Part shown: positions 25,325 through 33,094 of the stretch, in pieces
How positions within the stretch are numbered: the first letter of the stretch is position 1
How the letters are laid out: the number at the start of each line of letters is the position of its first letter
Assembly (NCBI RefSeq): GCF_002931235.1
Contig: NZ_PSTT01000121.1
Span: 1-64,000, forward strand
Reading direction: 5' to 3'
Length of the DNA: 64,000 bases
Source of the DNA: Subtercola sp. Z020
Lineage (GTDB): Bacteria; Actinomycetota; Actinomycetes; Actinomycetales; Microbacteriaceae
Notes under the pieces: model-generated
Seen by the model: the letters and a program-made list of their open reading frames with translations, nothing else
Database searches by the model: none
Told to the model about the DNA's origin: nothing
Program-made: the position numbers and the translations under genes

Positions 25325-25737
25325 TCAGGCGTTTCGGGTTGGTAGACCTTTCGGAACGCGTCTTTGCGGGCGATTTTGCCGCCGCGGAACTCGTAGATGT
25401 CGCAGCCGCGCGTCTCCCTGACCACCCCGTCGGGACCGGGCCCGGTGAAGGACCAGGTGCCCGCACCGCGGGACCCCGCGATGATGGGGCCCTCATCCTC
25501 GTGCCTCTCCTGCCCGGTGTCGTGGGCGAGCATGAGCGCGAAGCCCTCCCGCACCTGCTCCCTGCCCGACCAGGTGCGGCCGGGCTCGGGGCCGACAGAG
25601 GCGCTGTAGACGCAGTCGTCGGTGACGTGGCTCATCAGCGCCTCGAGGTCGTGGCGGGCCCACGCGTCACTGAACGCGGCCAGCACCTCGGGCGTCATCT
25701 CGCTCGTGCCGTCATCGGGCGGGAGGGAATCGTTCAT
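25321..25737 (-). CDS. SnoaL-like/NTF2-fold protein
   Basis: This 138-residue alpha+beta-barrel protein of the nuclear transport factor 2 superfamily shows the typical layout: EVLAAFSDAWARHDLEALMSHVTDDCVY (helix then strand), GREQVREGFALML, and CDIYEFRGGKIARKDAFRKVY at the end. Such proteins are small isomerases, cyclases or unknown ligand binders. The ATG at 25737 is taken because a longer reading frame upstream has no family content. It is coupled by a 4-base overlap to the MFS gene that follows. Confidence 0.85.
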   Translation of the reverse strand: MNDSLPPDDGTSEMTPEVLAAFSDAWARHDLEALMSHVTDDCVYSASVGPEPGRTWSGREQVREGFALMLAHDTGQERHEDEGPIIAGSRGAGTWSFTGPGPDGVVRETRGCDIYEFRGGKIARKDAFRKVYQPETPE

Positions 25738-25832
25738 ACCTGAACTATGGCACCGGCCCCGGGGCATCTCCAGCCCGCTTGCGGACATGGCCGCTAGAGG
25801 GCGGTGCGGCCGCGCCGTTGCGCGCGGCGGGC

Positions 25833-26828
25833 TCAGTAGGCGAGGGTGTCTTTCGGGTACTCGCTGAAGCGGGCGGTGTAGGAGGAGGAGAAGCGGCCGA
25901 GGTGGCCGAAACCCCAGCGGCGGGCGACATCGGCGACCCGGGTGGTGGCGGGATCGGCCGAGAGCAGGTCTTGCCGCACCCGGTCGAGACGCACCTCGCG
26001 GAGGTACGTTGACGGAGTGCAGCCGAGGTGCCGGCTCATCAGTTCCTGCAGACTGCGGATGTGCATGCCCGCCGCGACCGCGATGTCTGCGGTGTTCAGG
26101 GGCTGATCGGCGTTGGCGTGAACGTATTCGAGGGCGAGGCGGAGGCGCCGGGTGCTCTCGGTGCGCAACTCGTCGGGCACGTCGACCGCTCGCCACGGGA
26201 ACAGGTCGAGCAACTCCCGCACGAGTGCCGTCTGCGCCGAGAGTCTCGCCAGGGGAGGGGTGGTGTCGCCGACGATGAGCGGCGTGACGTCGCCGAGCGT
26301 GTTGCGCCATCGGGTGAACGCCTCTGCGCTGGGCGTGGCCGCGTAGTCGAACACGATGCGCTGCGACGGGCCGGCGTGGCGCTCCGCCGCGATGTCTTCG
26401 AGGAACCGGGCGTCGATGTCGACGATGCCGTGCCGGTGCGGGGTCATGGAGAACGCGAACGACGTCTCGGTGGGGGTGAGGAACGGCTGCGAGCCGACGC
26501 TGGTCAGCTGGCCCTGCGGATAGTCGATCGTCACCGAGCCGGAACGGAACCACGACATGACGTAGTTGCGGGACCACGGAATGACCCCCTGCAGATGCCC
26601 GGTGAACAGGCCCGACTGCAGCTTCAGGCGGTCGTCACCAGCCGACGCGAAGCGAAAGCTGAACGCTCCCGGTCCCGGCCAGGCCCTGAACTGCCGGCCG
26701 GTGTATCCGGCCTCCAGGCGGCTGCGCGCCTCCTCGATGTCCGTGGTCGTCCACTCGATGCGCTCGACGGGTGGGAACGGAGCGGAGGTGGGTTCTTCGT
26801 ACGGGCTTGCCGTGTAGATGGTGGTCAC
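25833..26828 (-). CDS. AraC-family transcriptional regulator
   Basis: This 331-residue regulator has an N-terminal AraC-type ligand-binding region (residues about 20-190, with the segment QFRAWPGPGAFSFRF). The C-terminal double helix-turn-helix includes ALEYVHANADQPLNTADIAVAAGMHIRSLQELMSRHLG and RWGFGHLGRFSSSYTARFSEYPKDTL. I set the start at the GTG ending at 26828 because AAGGAGA lies right before it. A TTG at 26843 would put that ribosome site inside the gene. It probably controls the SnoaL-MFS pair downstream or the neighbouring genes. Confidence 0.88.
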   Translation of the reverse strand: MTTIYTASPYEEPTSAPFPPVERIEWTTTDIEEARSRLEAGYTGRQFRAWPGPGAFSFRFASAGDDRLKLQSGLFTGHLQGVIPWSRNYVMSWFRSGSVTIDYPQGQLTSVGSQPFLTPTETSFAFSMTPHRHGIVDIDARFLEDIAAERHAGPSQRIVFDYAATPSAEAFTRWRNTLGDVTPLIVGDTTPPLARLSAQTALVRELLDLFPWRAVDVPDELRTESTRRLRLALEYVHANADQPLNTADIAVAAGMHIRSLQELMSRHLGCTPSTYLREVRLDRVRQDLLSADPATTRVADVARRWGFGHLGRFSSSYTARFSEYPKDTLAY

Positions 26829-26945
26829 AGATCTCCTTGCCAATCTCCACGAGCATCCTCAATTACGAAGTCCATCGAACACGATCTCACCCGTTTTGCG
26901 CCACCCGGAGGGTGACGGCATTCGGGCGCCGTGGTCTGCGCCCGG

Positions 26946-27404
26946 TCACTCGATCGACGCGGAGTGCGCCCACCGGCCTGCATCCGAGGTGTAGACGACC
27001 CGGGTGTGGCGCCGGTCGGGTGACCCCTGCCAGAACTCGACGCGGGTCGGGATGATGCGCCAGAGCGCCCAGTCGGCGGGGTCGACGCCGGCGCGGGCGG
27101 CGGGTGAGCGGGCTGCGAAGTCGGCGTCGCTCTCCGCCCGCGTCGCCGGCTGCACCGCACCGCGCATCCGCACGGCCCGCATCACCGGCTGCCACCAGAA
27201 GTCGAGCGCCGCGACAGGCTGGCCGGAGAGCTGAGCGCCTTTGCGTGAGGAGCGCTGGCTCGCGAACGCCCAGCCCCGCCCGTCGACGCCCTTGACGATG
27301 AGGGTGCGCGCATCCGGAACCCCGTCGTCGTCCACCGTGGCGAGCGTCGCCGCGTGGGGCTCTGCGCCGCCGGCGCGTGCCGGGGCGGCGGGAGTGCGGC
27401 ACAA
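26946..27404 (-). pseudogene. Degenerate pyridoxamine 5'-phosphate oxidase-like gene
   Basis: About 152 codons resemble PNPOx (PdxH): ATLATVDDDGVPDARTLIVKG, FASQRSSRKGAQLSGQPVAALDFWW, VRMRGAVQPATRAESDADFAARSP and the C-terminal WALWRIIPTRVEFWQGSPDRRHTRVVY. Known PNPOx proteins are about 210 residues. Here the N-terminal helix region and about 25 residues between SPAARAG and ALWRIIP are missing. No ATG or GTG fits. The TTG at 27404 is the only reasonable start, lacks a ribosome site and is 18 bases from the divergent membrane-protein start. It could be a functional short variant, but decay is more likely. Confidence 0.55.
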
Positions 27405-27422
27405 TTGGGCCGGGGGTGCGTG

Positions 27423-28595
27423 ATGGCTGCTGATGAGCGCGATGTGGAGCAATGGTTGCGGGCGGTGGGCCTGCCGTCGTTCGTGCGCGACGGGGCGCGG
27501 GGCGATCGGCTGGTGAGCCGCGTGGTGCCGTTCGTCGTGTTCGCGCTCTGCCTCGGGGTGCTCGTGCAGCTCGCCGTCGGCGCCGATGTCGACGTGGACC
27601 TCGATTCGGGGCTGCTCGTGGTGCTGCTCGTCAGCTCGCTGCTGCTCGCGGCGGCAGCGCTCGTGGCCCTGCCGATCATCGTCGGGATTCTGTCGGCGCG
27701 GGTGTTCCGGGCGCGCCCTGGAGCCGCTCTGCCGACGGGGATCGTCGCGCTCGTCTGCTACCTGGTCGTACTCCCCGGAGCGACGGCCCTGACCGCCTCG
27801 CCCGGCGAAGCCGCCTGGCACGCGGCGGTGCACCTCGCGATCGTGGCGCTCGCCGTGCTGCTCACCTGGCTCGGTGTCGGGTCGTTGCTCGCCTGGGCGG
27901 CGCACGCGGCGCTGCAACAGCTGGCGGCGATCGGGGCGCTGGTCACGCGGGCCCTTCCCCTTCTCATGCTCGTTGTCGTGTTCGCGTTCTTCTCCAAGCC
28001 GCTCTGGGATGTCACGAGCACGATGTCGGCCCGTCGCCTCGTCGCCGTGGCGCTGTTCTTCCTCGTGCTCGGCATCGTGTTCGTGATTCCGGTGAGCCGC
28101 GTCGAGATGAAGGAGCTCGACGAGAGCATCGAGCCGGCGGAACGAATCCGCCTCGTGCAGTCGTCGGGCCTCCTGCAGCTCGACGACTACGCCTCGATGC
28201 CCGGCCCCCCGCTCGCCCGCCGGGAGCGCGTCAACCTGCAGGCGGTGCTCGTGCTCGCCCTCGTTCTGCAGACGCTGGTCTTCGCAGCAATCGTCTGCGT
28301 GTTCCTCATCGTTCTCGGCTCCTTCGCGTTCTCGCCGGAGGTGCTGCGCGAGTGGGTGGGCGATCGTCTCAGCATGGTCGAGCTGTTCGGCGCGGAGGTG
28401 CCGTTCACCTGGGCGCTCGTCAACACGGCGATCTTTCTGAGCTTCGTCTCGTCGCTCAACTTTCTTGTGTCGGTCACGACCAACGGCGCCTACCGCACGG
28501 CGTTCTTCCAGCCCCTCATCCACGACGCCCGGGCGGGGCTCGCCGTGCGCGCGGCCTACCTCCGGCGGGTCGAGGCGGCCCACCAGGGGCGCTGA
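27423..28595 (+). CDS. Polytopic membrane protein of unknown function
   Basis: This 390-residue protein has no family I recognise. It has roughly eight to nine hydrophobic helices, for example FVVFALCLGVLVQLAV, LVVLLVSSLLLAAAALVALP, LPLLMLVVVFAFFS, VALFFLVLGIVFVIP and LVLALVLQTLVFAAIVCVFLIV. A soluble loop of about 60 residues (SRVEMKELDESIEPAERIRLVQ) follows helix 6. The ATG at 27423 is preceded by GGGGGTGCGTG. It is divergent from the PNPOx-like remnant. A permease or sensor part is possible but nothing shows which. Confidence 0.75.
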   Translation: MAADERDVEQWLRAVGLPSFVRDGARGDRLVSRVVPFVVFALCLGVLVQLAVGADVDVDLDSGLLVVLLVSSLLLAAAALVALPIIVGILSARVFRARPGAALPTGIVALVCYLVVLPGATALTASPGEAAWHAAVHLAIVALAVLLTWLGVGSLLAWAAHAALQQLAAIGALVTRALPLLMLVVVFAFFSKPLWDVTSTMSARRLVAVALFFLVLGIVFVIPVSRVEMKELDESIEPAERIRLVQSSGLLQLDDYASMPGPPLARRERVNLQAVLVLALVLQTLVFAAIVCVFLIVLGSFAFSPEVLREWVGDRLSMVELFGAEVPFTWALVNTAIFLSFVSSLNFLVSVTTNGAYRTAFFQPLIHDARAGLAVRAAYLRRVEAAHQGR

Positions 28596-28656
28596 GCTCT
28601 CGAGGCGTGCTCCTGCGCGTGAGCTTGCGCGTCAGCTCGCGCGGCGATCGGCGCGG

Positions 28657-29373
28657 TCAGCCCAGGTGCCCGCCGCCGTCGACGTGCAAGGTGGTGCCGG
28701 TGATGAAGGTGTTGTCGACGGCGAGGAGCACTGCCCCCACGATGTCGGCAGGGGTGCCGACCCGTCGCGCGGGGTTCGCGGCCGCCGTCGCCTCGAAGAA
28801 GTCGCGCTTGCCGTCGTCGCCCATGAAGTCCCAGAGGCCCGAGTCGATGATGCCGGGGGAGATCGCCACGGCGCGCACGGGGGCGAGCTCCACGGCGAGG
28901 GCCTCGGCCATGAAGGCCACGGCACCGTTCACGGTGGCCATCACACTGAGGCCGGGGGCCGGCTTCCAGGCGGCGACGCCGGAGAAGAACACGAACACGC
29001 CTCCGGGCCGCATCGAACCGTGCAGGTGCTTGGCGAGCAGCAGGGGCCCGGCGACCTTGGCGTCGAAGGCGTTGTGGATCGCTGTGCGGTCGAGGGCGTC
29101 GATCGGGCCGTTCGCCGATGCTGCTGCGAGGGAGACGACGGCGTCGAACGGCCCGCGCTGCTGGAGGTCGACGAGGGTGTACTCGTCGGCGAGGTCGGCG
29201 TGCACGATCGGCACGTCACGGAGGGCCTCCGGCAGTGTGGATGCCGTGTGTTGCGGGTCGCGGGCCCCGATGACCGGCTGGTCGCCGCGCTCGAGGGCGG
29301 CCGCGGCGATGGCGTGGCCGATGCCGGAGCCTCCGCCGATGAGAAGGATGCGCTTGGGGGTGGTGTTCGACAC
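28657..29373 (-). CDS. SDR-family oxidoreductase
   Basis: This 238-residue short-chain dehydrogenase has ILLIGGGSGIGHAIA near the N-terminus, ADLADEYTLVDL, FFSGVAAWKPAPG, ISPGIIDSG and the C-terminal TFITGTTLHVDGGGHLG. The usual YxxxK is replaced by SVMATVNGAVAF, so the canonical Tyr-Lys pair is absent and the protein may bind rather than turn over substrate. The GTG at 29373 follows AAGGAGAACCACC. It is the last gene of the TetR-linked SDR-MFS-SDR operon. Confidence 0.83.
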   Translation of the reverse strand: MSNTTPKRILLIGGGSGIGHAIAAAALERGDQPVIGARDPQHTASTLPEALRDVPIVHADLADEYTLVDLQQRGPFDAVVSLAAASANGPIDALDRTAIHNAFDAKVAGPLLLAKHLHGSMRPGGVFVFFSGVAAWKPAPGLSVMATVNGAVAFMAEALAVELAPVRAVAISPGIIDSGLWDFMGDDGKRDFFEATAAANPARRVGTPADIVGAVLLAVDNTFITGTTLHVDGGGHLG

Positions 29374-29390
29374 GGTGGTTCTCCTTGACG

Positions 29391-29452
29391 GTGTGAGTGG
29401 TGAGTGGTGGGGGTGGTGAGTGGTGAAGTGGGCGAGTGGAGAGTGGTGGGCG
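29391..29452. repeat. G-rich GTGAGTGGT repeats
   Basis: Degenerate tandem copies of GTGAGTGGT fill the gap between the SDR (start 29373) and MFS (end 29456) genes of one operon. The same kind of sequence, GTGAGTGTGGGGGTG, opens the window at position 1. On the transcribed minus strand this would be an unstructured CACTCACC-rich spacer. Confidence 0.7.
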
Positions 29453-29455
29453 GTC

Positions 29456-30640
29456 TCAGCGGGTGCCCACGGCGACCCGGCCCCGGGCGGCGCGCAGGCC
29501 GAGAACGACCACGGCCGCCGTGCCGATGAGCGCCAGAACGGCGGCGAAGTCGAAGTCGACGGTGAGACCGGAGACGCTGACCGCGATGCCGCCGAGGGTG
29601 GAGCCGACGGCGAGGGCGACCTGGATCGTGGTGACGAACATCGCGAGGCCGGCTTCGGCGCCCTCGGGCATCGCGCTGACCATCCAGGTCTGCAGGGCGA
29701 GCGGAAGGCCACCCCACGCCAGGCCCCAGACGATGAGGAGCGCGAAGACGGCCGCCGGCAGATGGGCGGCGAGCGGGAGCAGGGCCACGGACGCCGCCAG
29801 GGCCAGTCCGCCGCCGACGAGAGTTCCCCGCAGGGACCGGTTGAGCGCGGCGCTGGTGGCGAAGTTGCCGACGATCCCGGCGACACCGAACACGAGCAGC
29901 GCGACAGAGACCAGATCGGGGCTGATTCGCGCCGCACCCCCAAGGAACGGGCTGATGTAGGTGTAGGCCGCGAACTGCGCCGCGAACAGCAGCGCCGCGA
30001 CGACCAGGCCGACCCGCGCACGGGGAACCGTGAACAGCTCCAGCAGCGCCGCCGGGCGCACGCGCTGCTGCGAGGGCAGCGCCGGGAGCGCGCTCAGCTG
30101 CAGCACGATCGCCATCACGCCGATGGCCGCGCCGATGACGAAGGCCAGGCGCCAGCTCGACGTCGCGGCGATGAACGCGCCGAGGGGCAGGCTGACCACC
30201 GTCGCGAGCGAGATCCCCACAGTGATGAGGGAGGCCGCCCGCACGGTGTGCTCCGGGGCGACGAGCCGGGGTGCGATTCCGAGCCCGATGGCCCAGAACC
30301 CGCCGAGGGCGACCCCGAGCAGGATGCGCGCCAGCAGCAGAACGGGGAAGGCCACGGCGGTCGCGGCGACCACGTCGGCCAGAACCAGAACGACACTCAG
30401 GCCGAGCAGCACGACCCGTCGGTCGAGCCGCGAGGTCGCAACCGTGACCACGGGCGCGGCCACCGCGGCGGCGAGGCCGGTCACGACCACCATGAGTCCG
30501 GCGACCCCGATCGAGACGCCGAGGTCACCGGAGATGGAGGGGAGGAGCCCGATGGGCAGGAACTCAGAGAGGACCGTTCCGAATGAACCCACGGCTACTG
30601 CCGTGACCCCGAACCAGCCGTTGCGTTGTGTGCGTGTCAT
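29456..30640 (-). CDS. MFS transporter, DHA1-like efflux family
   Basis: This 394-residue protein has about 12 helices. Its N-terminus FGTVLSEFLPIGLLPSISGDLGVSIGVAGLMV and the segment LARILLGVALGGFWAIGLGIAPRLV are typical of the AraJ/YdhP type of DHA1 efflux pumps (sugar efflux, purine and drug exporters). The ATG at 30640 follows AAGGAGC. It lies 31 bases after an SDR and 82 bases before another, in an operon divergent from a TetR gene. That arrangement suggests an inducible export or detoxification unit. Confidence 0.87.
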   Translation of the reverse strand: MTRTQRNGWFGVTAVAVGSFGTVLSEFLPIGLLPSISGDLGVSIGVAGLMVVVTGLAAAVAAPVVTVATSRLDRRVVLLGLSVVLVLADVVAATAVAFPVLLLARILLGVALGGFWAIGLGIAPRLVAPEHTVRAASLITVGISLATVVSLPLGAFIAATSSWRLAFVIGAAIGVMAIVLQLSALPALPSQQRVRPAALLELFTVPRARVGLVVAALLFAAQFAAYTYISPFLGGAARISPDLVSVALLVFGVAGIVGNFATSAALNRSLRGTLVGGGLALAASVALLPLAAHLPAAVFALLIVWGLAWGGLPLALQTWMVSAMPEGAEAGLAMFVTTIQVALAVGSTLGGIAVSVSGLTVDFDFAAVLALIGTAAVVVLGLRAARGRVAVGTR

Positions 30641-30671
30641 GATCGTGCTCCTTCTCTCTGGTGGGTTCGGG

Positions 30672-31418
30672 TCAGGCGATGGTGCTGCCGCCGTCGACGG
30701 CGAGCTCGCTGCCGGTCATCCCCGAGCTCTGGTCGGAGACGAGGAAGAGCACCGCCGACGCGACCTCTTCGGGCCGCAGCACCCGGCCGAACGGCAGGCC
30801 GCTCGCGATCTTGGCCAGCAGCTCGTCGGGGTTGCCCGGTGCGAGCCCCTTGAGGCCGGGTGTCTCCGTCGGGCCGGGAACGACCGTGTTGATGCGGATG
30901 CCGCGGGGGGCGAGTTCAGCAGCCCAGGTGCGGGTGAGGGTCGCCACGGCGGCCTTCGACGCACCGTAGAGACCGAACGCCGGCTCCGTGCCCGAGGCCG
31001 ATGAGGACCCCGTCACCACAATCGCCGACCCGTCGTGAAGGAAGGGCAGCGCACCCTGCACCGTGAGGGTGGTCGCGCGAACGTTGGTACCGAACGTGGT
31101 GTCGATGTCTTCTGCGGTGACGAACTCGAGCGGCTTGAACTCGCCGATGCCGGCGTTGACGTGCACGGCATCGAGTCCTGTGCCGCGCGCGGCCACCGCC
31201 TTGTAGACCGTTGCGATTCCGTCGGGCTCCGTGGCGTCGGCCCGTACCGGCGTGACGGCGTCGCCGAGTTCGGAAGCAAGCGCGTCGAGCGCCTCCTGGC
31301 GTCGCCCGGTGACGAAGACGTGGGCGCCCTCTTCGACGAAGCGGCGAACGACCGCCAGCCCGATTCCCGATGTTCCGCCCGAGACGAGCGCCGTCTTTCC
31401 CTGCAATGCTCCGACCAT
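30672..31418 (-). CDS. SDR-family oxidoreductase
   Basis: This 248-residue short-chain dehydrogenase has ALVSGGTSGIGLAVV, the VNAGIGEFKPL loop, catalytic Ser in VVTGSSSASG, YGASK and the C-terminal GMTGSELAVDGGSTIA, all intact. The ATG at 31418 is chosen for the strong GGAGGA upstream. A frame start at 31523 would pass through the promoter region and into the divergent TetR gene. It is the first gene of an SDR-MFS-SDR operon and its promoter region is shared with TetR. Confidence 0.92.
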   Translation of the reverse strand: MVGALQGKTALVSGGTSGIGLAVVRRFVEEGAHVFVTGRRQEALDALASELGDAVTPVRADATEPDGIATVYKAVAARGTGLDAVHVNAGIGEFKPLEFVTAEDIDTTFGTNVRATTLTVQGALPFLHDGSAIVVTGSSSASGTEPAFGLYGASKAAVATLTRTWAAELAPRGIRINTVVPGPTETPGLKGLAPGNPDELLAKIASGLPFGRVLRPEEVASAVLFLVSDQSSGMTGSELAVDGGSTIA

Positions 31419-31510
31419 GATGTCCTCCGATGTGAGTTGTTGACTGCTTGATCTAAAACGATAGGTCATACTGGATGAAATAGTCAATAACTCTTTCCTG
31501 GAGGTTTCGG

Positions 31511-32140
31511 ATGCCACGCCCACGCATGTTCGACGAGGCTGAGGTCATCGACCGCGCCCGGCGCGCCTTCGCCGAGACAGGGTTCGCGGGAACGTCGCTC
31601 GACGATCTCCTCGAAGCGACGGGTCTCGCCCGACAGAGTCTCTACAACAGCTTCGGTGGCAAGAAGGAGCTCTTCATGCGCGCCTTCCTCAGCGACACCG
31701 CCGGCGCCGTCGACGCCGTCAAGACCGTTCTGCAGAGCGCGGAGGACCCGATCGCGCGCATCCGCACCCAGCTGGTGAGTGCCGCCATCGAACACGGCTC
31801 CGCCCAGTCCGCGCCGTCGCTGTTCCTGCGGGCCGCCGTCGAGCTCTCCAGCCGGGAGCCGGATGTCGCGGCCACCGTCGCCGCCGCGTTCGACTCGATC
31901 CGGGCCGACTACACGGCGTGCATTGTCGACGCCCAGAACGCCGGCGAGATCGACAGCGGCGCCGACGCCGATGCGCTCGGCACGTACTTCTGCGCCGTCA
32001 TCGAGGGCATGTCGACGCTCGGCCGGGTCGGCGTGCCCCGCGCGACCCTCCTGCAGATCGGGTTCACCAGCCTCGCCACCGTTCCGATCACGCCGCTCGG
32101 TCTCGAGCACCTCGGCACAGAAGACGGCGACTGGACGTAA
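31511..32140 (+). CDS. TetR-family transcriptional regulator
   Basis: This 209-residue repressor has the N-terminal helix-turn-helix EVIDRARRAFAETGFAGTSLDDLLEATGLARQSLYNSFGGKKELF (residues 11-55). An all-helical ligand-binding domain similar to TetR_C_16/AcrR-type proteins follows. It is divergent from the SDR-MFS-SDR operon, the usual layout for a local repressor. The 92-base spacer holds TTGACT and TATCGT elements on the minus strand that could be the operon promoter. Confidence 0.9.
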   Translation: MPRPRMFDEAEVIDRARRAFAETGFAGTSLDDLLEATGLARQSLYNSFGGKKELFMRAFLSDTAGAVDAVKTVLQSAEDPIARIRTQLVSAAIEHGSAQSAPSLFLRAAVELSSREPDVAATVAAAFDSIRADYTACIVDAQNAGEIDSGADADALGTYFCAVIEGMSTLGRVGVPRATLLQIGFTSLATVPITPLGLEHLGTEDGDWT

Positions 32141-32238
32141 CAGCTCGCGTCTTGCGTGTTTGTACGCATGCCGTGGAGTAGGCCGCAGTGCGACCATGGC
32201 CGCACACTGTGCATCCGTTCCGATCGACGAGGAGAATC

Positions 32239-33075
32239 ATGACCGCGCATCCCGCCCCCGTGCAGAACCTCGACCTCGGCGGCATCACCCTCACCTTCGT
32301 GCCCGACGGCGAGTTCCGTGCCGAACCGCAGGTGGCGTATCCGCACGGGCACGAGCACATCGTCGGGGAGGGTCTCGACCTGGTCGACGAGAACGGGATG
32401 CTCGTGCTCAGCGTCGGGGCGGTGCTCCTTCGTTCGGGCGATCGGCGGGTTCTCATCGACGCAGGCATCGGTGCACGGAACATCCCGCTCGTCAGGCCCG
32501 GCACCACCCACGACGCCTACATGCGCGGGGGCGCGCTGCTGCAGAACCTCCGGGCACTCGGCGTGGAACCCGGGCAGATCGATGCCGTTCTGCTGACCCA
32601 CCTGCACGCCGACCACGTGGGATGGCTCGGCGATGAGAGAGGTTCGAGTGTGCCGACCTTCGCCAATGCCGAGTACTGGGTGACCGAGGAGGAGTGGAGC
32701 TTCTGGGCGAAGCCGGAGAACGGCGGCGACCCGGTCGGCCCCAGGCGGCACGAACTCGACATCATCGACTCGCGCCGGCGCCCGCTGACGGCCGGGTCGC
32801 AGCCGCTCGACGGAGTGTTCGCCGTGCCGACGACCGGGCACACGCCGGGCCACGTCGCCTTCTCGATCGAGGGGACGGAGGGGCGCGCACTCGTCGTCGG
32901 TGACGCGGTGCACTGCCCCGCCGAGATCGTTCACCCGGAACTCGTCTGGGTCGGCGATCACGATGCCCCGCACGCCGTGCGCACGCGCGTGGAGATCGCC
33001 CGGAGGCTTGCGGAGGAGGGGGTGACGCTCGTGGCCCCGCACTTCCCCGATTCGGTGTTCCGGCGCGGGTCGTGA
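32239..33075 (+). CDS. Metallo-beta-lactamase-fold hydrolase
   Basis: This 278-residue MBL-fold protein has metal ligands in LLTHLHADHVG near residue 125, the GHTPGHVAF His and the VVGDAVH Asp. The signatures are those of lactonase or hydrolase-type members rather than true beta-lactamases. The ATG at 32239 follows GAGGAGAATC. It precedes an MFS transporter by 19 bases, so the two may form a hydrolysis-and-export pair. Substrate unknown. Confidence 0.87.
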   Translation: MTAHPAPVQNLDLGGITLTFVPDGEFRAEPQVAYPHGHEHIVGEGLDLVDENGMLVLSVGAVLLRSGDRRVLIDAGIGARNIPLVRPGTTHDAYMRGGALLQNLRALGVEPGQIDAVLLTHLHADHVGWLGDERGSSVPTFANAEYWVTEEEWSFWAKPENGGDPVGPRRHELDIIDSRRRPLTAGSQPLDGVFAVPTTGHTPGHVAFSIEGTEGRALVVGDAVHCPAEIVHPELVWVGDHDAPHAVRTRVEIARRLAEEGVTLVAPHFPDSVFRRGS

Positions 33076-33094
33076 CTCCGGCGATGCGCGCATC

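Noticed and set aside
26946-28583. A 545-codon extension of the PNPOx-like frame
   Set aside because: Everything upstream of about 27404 is antisense to the polytopic membrane protein and has charge-rich shadow composition.
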